9,836 nucleotides of DNA from Oceanospirillaceae bacterium (GCA_003521845.1 DPHB01000067.1:10114-19949), one strand, 5' to 3'; shown: positions 1 to 6,587, counted from the stretch's first letter. The notes: generated by a model not told the origin, from the letters alone. Made by a program: numbers and translations.

Positions 1-2163
1 ATGATGCAATTACACAATCTATCCCGTCGTCGTTTCCTACAAGGTACCGCTGCTGTAGGTGCCTCGGGCCTATTAATTGGTTGCTCTAGCGGCCCTGAGC
101 TCGCTTTTCCAACACCACGCCAAGAACCTGTGGGCGAAATGCATGAATGGCTGTTTATTGGCATCGACAACAAGATCATCATGACCAATCCACAAACAGA
201 AATGGGCCAAGGTGTGAACACCTCTCTGCCTCAGATTCTGGCAGACGAATTGGATGCCGACTGGAATACCTTGGAAGTACGCCAAGCGCCATTAAACAGC
301 AAGTTTAACAATAGCATGATGATGCAGATGACCGGTGGTTCTACCGCGGTAAAAGACTATTACCATAGTCTACGTGCCGTTGGTGCTGGCGCACGACAAA
401 TGATTCTTAAAGCTGCCGCTGCTGAACTAGGGACTAGTGTAACAAGCTTAAAGACTGAAAATGCCCATGTAATCTACCAAGGCAAGGCATATCCTTACGG
501 GCAATTTGCCAACTCAGCTGCTAACTTACCAGCTCCTGACGCAGACGATCTAGTATTAAAATCAGACAGCCAGTTCAAACTTATTGGCAAGCCTGTTACC
601 CACCGAGATACGCATGCTCGCATTACCGGTCAAGCCAACTATGGCATCGATGTGCAAGTACCCAACATGCTCAATGCTGCTATCGTGCACGCACCCATTT
701 TTGGTACTAAGCCACTTAAATGGGACGAGCAAGCCGCCCTTGCGGTAAAAGGTGTAAAAAAGGTCATTGCTATTGATCACGCTCTAATCGTAGTGGCTGA
801 TAAATATTGGCAGGCCAAAAAGGCAGCGGCAGTACTCAAGGCCAGCTTCAGTGCTTACAACGCAGCCATGCCTGGCATGTCTACCGCAGACATTAACCAA
901 GCATACTCTGATGCCTTAGATGAAGAAGGCCAAGCTGAAGTTAAGGCGCCACATGTTATCAATGTAGAATACAGCGTGCCTTTCTTGGCTCATACCACTA
1001 TGGAACCGATGAATGCCACCGCGTGGGTACAGGCCGATCGCGTAGACTTGTGGATTCCTTCACAAAGCCAAACCGTCTCTGCCGCCTTCACCAAAGCCAT
1101 TACTGGCATGGATGATGAACAAATCCATATCCACAATACCCTAATGGGTGGTGGTTTTGGTCGTCGCGGTGAAGGCGATTTTGTCGCTGAAGCTGTGTTA
1201 GCTTCCATGGCTATGGGTCAGCCTGTAAAGATTACTTGGAGCCGCGAAGAGGATGTGCAGCACGACATGTACCGCCCTATGGTAATGAGCCGCTTCCAGG
1301 TTGGCTTGGATGCTAATTTCAAGCCTATTGAATGGCACAATCAGTTTGTTAGCTCATCGGTGATGCGCCGTGTTATGCCGGTATTGCTACCTGATTTCTT
1401 AGATTGGCTAGCGCCACCTCTTACCAACATAATTGGTGACATGATAATTGGCGAAGGTGCGAATCACATTGCCTATCTACCTGAGGGTGAGAAACCTAAT
1501 GCGACACAATTATTGGTTGATACCAATGTGCCCGTTGGGGCTTGGCGCTCCGTAGGCCATTCATCCAACTGTTTCTTTACGGAAAGCATCATTGATGAAG
1601 CTGCTCACCTAGCCCAGCAAGACCCCTATCAATATCGTACAGGTCTGATGACACATACACCTCGCGAGCAGGCCGTCTTGGATCTAGTAGCTAAACAAGC
1701 CAACTGGGGCAAGGCACCCACAGGCCACTTTCAAGGTATCGCCGTCGAATTTGCCTTTATGAGCTACACCGCCATGGTGGTAGAAATTAGTATTGAGGAC
1801 AAGGCTATCAAGGTACATAAGGTGACCTGCGCCGTAGATTGCGGCAAGGTAATCAACCCAAACGGGGCGATTGCCCAAATAGAAGGTGGTATTAACTTCG
1901 CTTTATCCGCGGCGATGCAGGGTGAAATTAGCATTGCAGATGGCCGTGTACAGCAGAGTAACTTTCACGACTACCCACTATTGCGCCTAGCACAAACCCC
2001 TGTCATTGATGTGCATTTGGTTGCATCTGACGAAGCCCCAACGGGACTTGGTGAAGTGGGCGTACCACCATTAGCGCCTGCTTTATGCAATGCCTTGGCC
2101 GCTGCGGGTCTACCACGTGTACGTAGCTTGCCATTAAGCCAGCATGGATACCGATTGGCTTAA
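1..2163 (+). CDS. IorB-type molybdopterin-binding subunit of aldehyde/xanthine oxidase, Tat-exported
   Basis: This 720-residue protein belongs to the xanthine oxidase family, in the single-chain molybdopterin subunit group typified by isoquinoline 1-oxidoreductase beta subunit (IorB). It would hydroxylate an aldehyde or N-heterocycle and pass electrons to a 2Fe-2S partner (IorA-like) and often a cytochrome c. Seen in the sequence: a twin-arginine motif S8-R-R-R-F-L13, a hydrophobic stretch and a lipobox L25-I-G-C28, so export by Tat and possibly lipid anchoring. Cofactor-region motifs follow: GGGFGRR at 383-389, VGAWRSVG at 512-519, AVDCGKVINPNG near 612, and GLGEVGVPP with E685, the expected catalytic glutamate. 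The length matches the family, so the gene looks intact. The window begins exactly at its ATG, so the RBS, promoter and any upstream partner gene are not visible; M2 is an alternative start. No partner gene follows it. The substrate cannot be predicted. Confidence 0.9.
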   Translation: MMQLHNLSRRRFLQGTAAVGASGLLIGCSSGPELAFPTPRQEPVGEMHEWLFIGIDNKIIMTNPQTEMGQGVNTSLPQILADELDADWNTLEVRQAPLNSKFNNSMMMQMTGGSTAVKDYYHSLRAVGAGARQMILKAAAAELGTSVTSLKTENAHVIYQGKAYPYGQFANSAANLPAPDADDLVLKSDSQFKLIGKPVTHRDTHARITGQANYGIDVQVPNMLNAAIVHAPIFGTKPLKWDEQAALAVKGVKKVIAIDHALIVVADKYWQAKKAAAVLKASFSAYNAAMPGMSTADINQAYSDALDEEGQAEVKAPHVINVEYSVPFLAHTTMEPMNATAWVQADRVDLWIPSQSQTVSAAFTKAITGMDDEQIHIHNTLMGGGFGRRGEGDFVAEAVLASMAMGQPVKITWSREEDVQHDMYRPMVMSRFQVGLDANFKPIEWHNQFVSSSVMRRVMPVLLPDFLDWLAPPLTNIIGDMIIGEGANHIAYLPEGEKPNATQLLVDTNVPVGAWRSVGHSSNCFFTESIIDEAAHLAQQDPYQYRTGLMTHTPREQAVLDLVAKQANWGKAPTGHFQGIAVEFAFMSYTAMVVEISIEDKAIKVHKVTCAVDCGKVINPNGAIAQIEGGINFALSAAMQGEISIADGRVQQSNFHDYPLLRLAQTPVIDVHLVASDEAPTGLGEVGVPPLAPALCNALAAAGLPRVRSLPLSQHGYRLA

Positions 2164-2193
2164 TTCTCACGGGGACTGGCTTTTTTGCTCAGT

Positions 2194-2236
2194 AAAAGTG
2201 CTTGTCCCTGTTAATTTATAGGGACAGGCACTTTTT
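2194..2236 (+). terminator. Hairpin with T-run downstream of the molybdoenzyme gene
   Basis: AAAAGTGCTTGTCCC (2194-2208) pairs with GGGACAGGCACTTTT (2221-2235) over 15 bp with one G-U wobble and a 12-nt loop. The right arm ends in a run of T (2232-2236). It lies about 30 nt after the stop codon of the molybdoenzyme gene and could end its transcript. The A-rich left arm and T-rich right arm make the hairpin plausible in either direction. It is part of the repeat cluster. Confidence 0.55.
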
Positions 2237-2255
2237 ATCCGCTGCGCGGCTAAAT

Positions 2256-2303
2256 AAGAGCCAGTCCCCAGCCCCCTTCACCCTTACGGGGACTGGCTTT
2301 TTT
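2256..2303 (+). terminator. Second repeat-derived hairpin with T-run
   Basis: AGCCAGTCCCC (2259-2269) pairs perfectly with GGGGACTGGCT (2288-2298), extendable by three weaker pairs, around an 18-nt loop. Five T follow directly (2299-2303). This is a good rho-independent terminator shape for plus-strand transcription coming from the molybdoenzyme gene. It competes with the alternative pairing of 2259-2269 with 2171-2181. Confidence 0.55.
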
Positions 2304-2364
2304 ACGCAGTAAAAGTGCCTGTCCCCTGATATATTATTGACACTCAGTAATTCTCAGCTTTACT

Positions 2365-2370
2365 TATAGT
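2365..2370 (+). promoter_or_regulatory. Candidate -10 box upstream of the winged-helix gene
   Basis: TATAGT at 2365-2370 matches the sigma-70 -10 consensus at five of six bases and lies about 50 nt before the ATG at 2422. A perfect TTGACA stands at 2337-2342, but the spacing of 22 bp is too long for a standard promoter, and no good -35 lies 16-18 bp upstream. The call is tentative; the promoter may depend on an activator or lie elsewhere. Confidence 0.25.
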
Positions 2371-2421
2371 ACCTGCAGCGATTAGTTCTATTATCGCTCA
2401 CTTTTTGACAACAACTTGACT

Positions 2422-2790
2422 ATGAATCTAGCTATGCACACAGAAAGCAACATCGAAACAGCTATTAATATTGGCCTTAGTATTCGCCAAATCATTGCCG
2501 ATCACAGCCAAGGCTTGATGAGCAATCGTGAGTATCAAATACTCGAATTCATTGTGGTCGAGCACCTAGGCAACCGTCGTGTGGTTATGGAACAAGGCAT
2601 GGGTCTACGCCACCTAGGTTCTCGTTATACCTTACGCAAAGCCATTCAAACGTTGATAGATCAAGATTTTGTTGCTATCCAAGAAAGTGAAGATTCACGT
2701 TTGCGCCCTCTAGTGCCGACGGAACATGCCCTGCACCTGTTTGCCAGCATAGGCGATCGCATCGGTAGCTTGGTGGTGAGCTCTTCTTAA
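2422..2790 (+). CDS. Small MarR-like winged-helix protein
   Basis: Encodes about 122 residues. Residues 35-50 form a helix (SNREYQILEFIVVEHL). Residues 66-80 look like a recognition helix (GSRYTLRKAIQTLID), followed by a wing-like segment, DFVAIQESEDSRLRPLVPTEHAL (82-104). That segment matches the beta-hairpin of MarR-type winged-helix proteins, where acidic and basic residues precede a Thr-x-x-Gly/Ala turn. A DNA-binding transcriptional regulator is the likely role, but its targets are unknown. The start is uncertain: ATG 2422 is chosen, while TTG 2416 and ATG 2434 are in frame. None has a clear Shine-Dalgarno sequence, so translation may be weak or leaderless. The last 81 bp overlap the end of the convergent DedA gene. 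Confidence 0.65.
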   Translation: MNLAMHTESNIETAINIGLSIRQIIADHSQGLMSNREYQILEFIVVEHLGNRRVVMEQGMGLRHLGSRYTLRKAIQTLIDQDFVAIQESEDSRLRPLVPTEHALHLFASIGDRIGSLVVSSS

Positions 2791-3384
2791 TACCATAAGG
2801 CGTCTGATGCGCCAAATTAGAAAACCACCCAACAGCAAGGTTATCGCCACCCAAAGCAGTGCACCACTAGTAGCAACAACTAGCTCCAACACCACATTTA
2901 GCTGCTGCGCGAAGACAAAGCCTAGGCCCACATAAATACCTACCCAGCATAGTTCACCTAATACGGACCAGAGGCTAAAACGTAGCCATAGGAAATGTGT
3001 ACCACCAGCCATAAAATTGACATAAGGGCCAAGGGGGCTAAATAGCCAACGGCTTAAGAAAACCCCTTTGCTACCATAGCGATAGGTTAACGTACGAGCT
3101 TTGCTCAACAACCTAGCTCGGCGGCCAAAACCACGCCCTTTGGGCAGCAGCTGGCCCGCACCAAAGCGGCCAATAAAATAACCTAATTGATCACCCAGCA
3201 CGGCACCGGCCAATGATGCACCAACTGCGCCCATAAAGCTCCAATCACCAATGATGGCATAAGCACCCGCCGTCACCATGACGATAGAAGCCGGAATGGG
3301 CACCGCCAGACAGCTCAACATGGTTGTCACAAACAACGCCAGCAATCCGTACTCGGAGAGAAGTACTAGAAAAGTATCATTCAT
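2710..3384 (-). CDS. DedA-family (VTT/SNARE-associated domain) membrane protein
   Basis: This 224-residue integral membrane protein has the DedA layout. There is a hydrophobic N-terminal half with VPIPASIVMVTAG (28-40), then GD (64-65), YFIGR (69-73), SRWLFSPLGPYVNFMAGG (111-128), and two C-terminal hydrophobic spans (about 140-160 and 168-191). A basic tail follows. DedA proteins are linked to lipid scrambling, undecaprenyl-phosphate recycling and proton-motive-force homeostasis. ATG 3384 is chosen because an AAAGG lies six bases upstream and it overlaps the end of the preceding gene by 8 bp, implying translational coupling; an in-frame upstream extension runs through that gene and is rejected. 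The acidic residues expected in the first re-entrant region appear replaced (S24, A32/S33). The final 27 codons overlap the winged-helix gene. Confidence 0.85.
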   Translation of the reverse strand: MNDTFLVLLSEYGLLALFVTTMLSCLAVPIPASIVMVTAGAYAIIGDWSFMGAVGASLAGAVLGDQLGYFIGRFGAGQLLPKGRGFGRRARLLSKARTLTYRYGSKGVFLSRWLFSPLGPYVNFMAGGTHFLWLRFSLWSVLGELCWVGIYVGLGFVFAQQLNVVLELVVATSGALLWVAITLLLGGFLIWRIRRLMVLRRAHHQATDAIAYAGKQVQGMFRRH

Positions 3385-3727
3385 GCGCAGCCTTTGCGAT
3401 TGCTTCCAACTCGCTTTGCATGTGCAGCGTAAACTCAGCAAAAGGCAGCGCCATATCATCAGCAATCTGGCCTAAGGTCATGCCTTTGTACTTTTCGTTT
3501 TCACCTAGCAGGTGTATCACATGTTCAGGTTCCAAATCCCAGCTGTGTACTACATAACGCGGTGTCATCCACGCTTGCAGGTCCTGACGCTGATGCTCCG
3601 GCTGGCTCCAATAGATAGCAACGGCAACCGTTTTGATGACAAATCCGGCGGCAACTAACAGGGCTGCGACAAAAGCCAAGCTAAGCCATGGGTGGTGTTT
3701 CCATGCTAAACGTAATGGTAGCTTCAT
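3377..3727 (-). CDS. Conserved hypothetical one-TM protein
   Basis: This 116-residue protein has a basic N-terminus, a single hydrophobic span at about 15-37 and a soluble C-terminal part. The C-terminal part contains WMTPRYVVHSWDLEPEHVIHLLG (53-75) and MTLGQIADDMALPFAEF (83-99). The second segment reads like a short helix-turn-helix-type fold (LGQIADDMALP), but nothing proves DNA binding. I recall similar membrane-anchored proteins of unknown function in proteobacteria but cannot assign a role. The start is well supported: GAGGA lies six bases upstream, and the ATG overlaps the stop of the acetyltransferase gene as ATGA. Its own stop overlaps the DedA start by 8 bp. The gene is thus the middle member of a tightly coupled operon, which suggests a role connected to DedA. 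Confidence 0.75.
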   Translation of the reverse strand: MKLPLRLAWKHHPWLSLAFVAALLVAAGFVIKTVAVAIYWSQPEHQRQDLQAWMTPRYVVHSWDLEPEHVIHLLGENEKYKGMTLGQIADDMALPFAEFTLHMQSELEAIAKAAHE

Positions 3728-4263
3728 CGTTGATCCTCTTTCAAAATTCCGTACACTGCGTGATCCAACACTTGCTCACCTACTTTTTCTTGGCGCCTAA
3801 TAACACCTTCAAGTTCCATGCCTAAGCGCTTAGCTACGCGACGACTTGGTTTGTTATCTACAGCGGCAGATAGCTGTACCTTATACAACCCTAGTTCAGT
3901 AAAAGTGTAGGTAGTTAAAAACTCACACGCCCGGGTCACCACGCCATTACCTTGGTAGGCTTCACCTATCCAATAGCCGAGCTCCGTCACTCCTAATTGC
4001 CGGTCAATCCGATTAAAACCGCACACACCAACGATATCTCCCTGATACTCCATAGCACAGACCATGGCTTCGCCATTGGCATATTGAGTAAGAGTGTGTT
4101 TAATATAGGCTTGGTAGTGGCTTGGCGATTGGCTGTTTGGCACCCAAGGTAGCCAATGGGACAAGTATGCACGGTTTTCATTAACCAGGTCACACAAACG
4201 TTCGGCCATGGAGTCATGCAACAATAACAAACGAATCTCGTTGTCCAAGGTGTAGGCAAACAT
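3724..4263 (-). CDS. GNAT acetyltransferase, RimJ/RimL (YdaF-like) type
   Basis: This 179-residue protein fits the GNAT fold of the RimJ/RimL/YdaF subgroup, cytoplasmic enzymes that transfer acetyl from acetyl-CoA to an amine, often a protein N-terminus. Seen: LSHWLPWV near 34-41 (typical of RimL-type N-terminal helices), the core beta strands IVGVCGFNRID (77-87), and LGYWIGEAYQGNG (95-107), holding the acetyl-CoA pyrophosphate loop Q104-G-N-G107. NKPSRRVAKRLGM (137-149) is the usual C-terminal motif. The length matches the family. The start at 4263 has only a weak upstream GAG. It is the first gene of a three-gene minus-strand operon; its stop overlaps the next start by 4 bp. The substrate is not predictable. 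Confidence 0.88.
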   Translation of the reverse strand: MFAYTLDNEIRLLLLHDSMAERLCDLVNENRAYLSHWLPWVPNSQSPSHYQAYIKHTLTQYANGEAMVCAMEYQGDIVGVCGFNRIDRQLGVTELGYWIGEAYQGNGVVTRACEFLTTYTFTELGLYKVQLSAAVDNKPSRRVAKRLGMELEGVIRRQEKVGEQVLDHAVYGILKEDQR

Positions 4264-4285
4264 AAGTAATCTCGGGCTACTAAAT

Positions 4286-4305
4286 TGAGCATTGGCTGAT
4301 GCTCA
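4286..4305. promoter_or_regulatory. Dyad upstream of the acetyltransferase operon
   Basis: TGAGCAT (4286-4292) and ATGCTCA (4299-4305) form a perfect 7-bp inverted repeat with a 6-nt centre, 23 nt upstream of the ATG at 4263. A weak -10-like element reading TATGCT on the minus strand lies just beyond it (about 4309-4314). The dyad could be an operator or a 5'-leader hairpin. No T-run follows directly on the minus strand, so it is not a classical terminator. Confidence 0.35.
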
Positions 4306-4414
4306 GCTTAGCATAGTTTTTTTAACAAAATATCAGTCTATATGGGTAGCAAAGGTAAAATTTGGCAAAGACTGCTTAAAAGCGCCCAAAGCTTGTAGAT
4401 TCACGCCCTATGGA

Positions 4415-4441
4415 TTGACCCTAGGCAATTATTGCTATACT
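4415..4441 (+). promoter_or_regulatory. Extended -10 promoter of the MFS gene
   Basis: TGCTATACT at 4433-4441 is an extended -10 element (TGn plus TATACT, five of six consensus bases). TTGACC at 4415-4420 is a -35 box at a short 15-bp spacing, which an extended -10 tolerates. The predicted transcript starts near 4448, about 43 nt before the ATG at 4491. A perfect small palindrome, GCAATTATTGC (4425-4435), fills the spacer and touches the -10 box, so a repressor could bind there. Confidence 0.55.
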
Positions 4442-4490
4442 TTGCGCAGCAAATTAGCACCAAACCAATTAACTACTGGTAACAAAGCAA

Positions 4491-6587
4491 ATGCGCTCAC
4501 TAAATGAATTTTTACCATTGCTATTTAGCTGCGTCCTACTACTAATGGGCAACGGCTTATTGTTTATCGTGTTACCGATGAGCATGCGCATTAGTGGTTC
4601 CGAAACAGATACTATCGGCATGATTATGTCCTTGTATTTTGTTGGCATGTTGTTTGGCTCTATGTATGGCCGCTACTTGATTGCTCGAGTAGGCCATATA
4701 CGCATATTTGCGGCGTGTGCTGCCATTGCCACTGTCAGCGCCCTACTCTACTCTATCTGGTCTTCACCTATCGTTTGGGGTGCACTACGCATTATTGCCG
4801 GCATCTGTAATGCCACCTTGTTTATGGCTATGGAAACTTGGCTTAGTGACAGCTCCAATAGTGATAACCGTGGCACCGTATTTGGTGCTTATCAATTTGC
4901 TACTTATTTTGGCCTGACCATTGGCCAAATGATGCTGGCCTTAGCCGCACCACAGGACAATATTCTATTTATCTATGCTGCCGGCCTTTTGTGTATGGCC
5001 ATGTTGCCCGTGCTATTAAGCAAATCTGGTGGCCCACGTATTGGCGAAACTCAATCCATGAAACTAAGCGCCCTGATCAAAATTTCCCCCCTCGGTGTAG
5101 TGGGTGTATTTATGTCAGGCATTACTTTAGGCGCCTTCTACAACATGAGTACCGTTTACGGCTCAGACATGGGCATGAGTAATGGTGAAATTGCCACCTT
5201 TATGAGTGCTACCATGGTCGGCGGTTTTTTGCTGCAGTTCCCCGTTGGTAAACTGTCGGACATTTTTGACCGTCGTACCATCTTGGTACTCACTCTAATC
5301 ACCGCATCATTTTCAGCCATTATTTTGCCCTTTATGGCCGAACAAAAGGCCATGATGATGACCATCGGCGCAGCAGTGATCTTAAGTGGTACCTTGGCTT
5401 GCGTTTACCCAATTGCCTTAGCCGATGCTTATGACCGTATGCAGCCACACGAGATGGTAGCAGCTAGTGGTAAACTAATTTTGGCTTATTCTGCCGGTGG
5501 TGCTTTAGGCCCTTACACGGCCTCTTTGGCCATGAAAGCTTTAGGTTCTGATGCTTTGTTTGGTTACCTTGTGGTTGCCAATTTGACGCTTATGGGCTTC
5601 GTGCTCTACCGCATGGCCATGCGTGCACCGGTACCAGAAACTTTGCAGGAATCCTTTGTATTACAAGGCCCTACGCCTTTAGCTACGGATCTTGATCCAC
5701 GTACTGAATTCCAAGGTATGGAAGAAACCAGTGTAGCCGCTGATACCGCTATGAGCCTGGCCGAAGAAAGCCCTGATGACCTTTTAGACATCTTGGTAAA
5801 CGTGGCCGAGCATCACCCCGATGATGTTGCAAACATCGCAGCTACCGCGGCTTTTTATTACCCCGAGCAAGCGGCTCAAATTGGCCTGTATTTAAGTCGC
5901 GCGTTACCTGATGCGCAAATGGACATTCTGTGCCAAGTTGCCGGTTCTGCGCCAGAAGCCAGCTCGCGTTTGGTAGAATTTATGTGTGCCGAAATACATA
6001 ACCAGAGTTTGAACCCCTTGCTGACTAGTAAAGCATTGGTGCAACTAACACGTCAGATGCTAGAACAAGCACCTTTACAGGCCACAGCCATTGCCACCAT
6101 TGTCTCGCAAGAAGTACCTGAGTCGATGCCAGAGATGGTCGCTGAAATCGCTTTAATTGCCGCTGAAGCGGCACCAGAACAACGTATTGAGGTGGCTACT
6201 TCTATTATCCAGGAAGTACCTGAGGCCAGTGTGGAGGTTGCCGCAAGTGTGGCCGAATCCATTGCTGCTAGCCCCGATGAAGAACTGCATACCTTCTTGG
6301 CTGCAGAAGAAGACGAAAACTATCTTGGTGAGGCGGCTGAATTTGCCGCTGCAGTAGCCCAAGAAACACCTGAGCAAGCGGTCGATGTGGCTACCGTACT
6401 GGTTGAAGCCGAACCTGAAGATGCTGGCAACGTAGTCGAAGCCCTAGCTCAGGTTGACCCAGAGCACGTTGAAGAGTGGGTTGAAGAAATGGCCGAAGCA
6501 ATGCCCGAAGTGGCCGAAGAAATGAGCGAGGCAATGACCACCAGCCTTGAGGCTAGCGATGAAGAAGCAGAGCAACAAAAGACTTAA
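4491..6587 (+). CDS. YcaD-like MFS transporter with acidic 15-residue-repeat C-terminal domain
   Basis: This 698-residue protein is far longer than a usual MFS carrier of about 400. Residues 1-378 form a twelve-span MFS unit of YcaD-like type. It has a motif-A-like loop GRYLIARVGHIR (60-71), METWLSD (114-120) and NRGTVFGAYQ (126-135) after the fourth span region, and the half-repeat motif GKLSDIFDRR (253-262). A linker (381-427) leads to residues 428-698, which contain Pro-Glu/Asp-led repeats, mostly 15 residues apart. Prolines lie at 428, 443, 458, 473, 488, 528, 543, 562, 577, 595, 627, 642, 657 and 672. The tail is rich in Ala, Glu and Val and should be helical, possibly a solenoid, on the cytoplasmic side. 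The substrate is unknown. The ATG lies 43 nt after a predicted transcription start, with a weak SD. The stop overlaps the mutT stop tail to tail. Confidence 0.85.
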   Translation: MRSLNEFLPLLFSCVLLLMGNGLLFIVLPMSMRISGSETDTIGMIMSLYFVGMLFGSMYGRYLIARVGHIRIFAACAAIATVSALLYSIWSSPIVWGALRIIAGICNATLFMAMETWLSDSSNSDNRGTVFGAYQFATYFGLTIGQMMLALAAPQDNILFIYAAGLLCMAMLPVLLSKSGGPRIGETQSMKLSALIKISPLGVVGVFMSGITLGAFYNMSTVYGSDMGMSNGEIATFMSATMVGGFLLQFPVGKLSDIFDRRTILVLTLITASFSAIILPFMAEQKAMMMTIGAAVILSGTLACVYPIALADAYDRMQPHEMVAASGKLILAYSAGGALGPYTASLAMKALGSDALFGYLVVANLTLMGFVLYRMAMRAPVPETLQESFVLQGPTPLATDLDPRTEFQGMEETSVAADTAMSLAEESPDDLLDILVNVAEHHPDDVANIAATAAFYYPEQAAQIGLYLSRALPDAQMDILCQVAGSAPEASSRLVEFMCAEIHNQSLNPLLTSKALVQLTRQMLEQAPLQATAIATIVSQEVPESMPEMVAEIALIAAEAAPEQRIEVATSIIQEVPEASVEVAASVAESIAASPDEELHTFLAAEEDENYLGEAAEFAAAVAQETPEQAVDVATVLVEAEPEDAGNVVEALAQVDPEHVEEWVEEMAEAMPEVAEEMSEAMTTSLEASDEEAEQQKT
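5772..6584 (+). repeat. Coding repeats of the MFS C-terminal tail (45-bp period)
   Basis: Within the MFS gene, codons 428-698 encode repeats of the form P-(E/D)-x-x-x-x-(I/V/M)-x-x-x-(V/L/A)-x-x-x-x. The 15-residue period holds for P428-P488 (four units), P528-P543, P562-P577 and P627-P672 (three units), with longer insertions between the blocks. DNA identity between units is low except locally: GAAGTACCTGAG occurs near 6111-6122 and again about 102 bp downstream. This suggests mostly ancient duplication with one more recent event. The name describes the pattern; I do not recognise a named repeat family. Confidence 0.75.

Larger units (their letters stand above)
2169..2328. repeat. Nested direct/inverted repeat cluster (REP/BIME-like)
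   Basis: A unit of about 42 bp occurs as a direct repeat at 2169-2210 and 2286-2328, differing by three substitutions and one indel. Each unit starts with GGGGACTGGCTTTTTT and ends with AAAAGTGC(C/T)TGTCCC. Between them, 2221-2269 holds the same two ends in inverted orientation: GGGACAGGCACTTTT at 2221-2235 and AGCCAGTCCCC at 2259-2269. Each outer arm can therefore pair with the middle segment in two ways, giving mutually exclusive hairpins. The unit ends GGGGAC/GTCCCC are themselves complementary. The arrangement resembles the intergenic repeats mobilised in trans by REP-associated Y1 tyrosine transposases. That assignment is inference, since no transposase is in the window. Confidence 0.8.

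Noticed and set aside
2169..2328. Repeat cluster as a CRISPR array
   Set aside because: There are only two direct copies, with an inverted copy between them and no regular spacers. The structure is that of hairpin-forming intergenic repeats.
2337..2342. Perfect TTGACA as the -35 of the winged-helix gene
   Set aside because: The only good -10 (TATAGT) is 22 bp downstream, too far, and at 17-18 bp there is no -10 match worth calling.
3385..3465. In-frame N-terminal extension of the DedA protein
   Set aside because: The extension lies wholly inside the preceding gene and is not DedA-like. The ATG at 3384 has a good SD and gives the normal family start.
4292..4507. Small plus-strand ORF in the leader of the MFS gene
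   Set aside because: It runs through the predicted promoter and overlaps the MFS start out of frame. It has no SD and no recognisable features.
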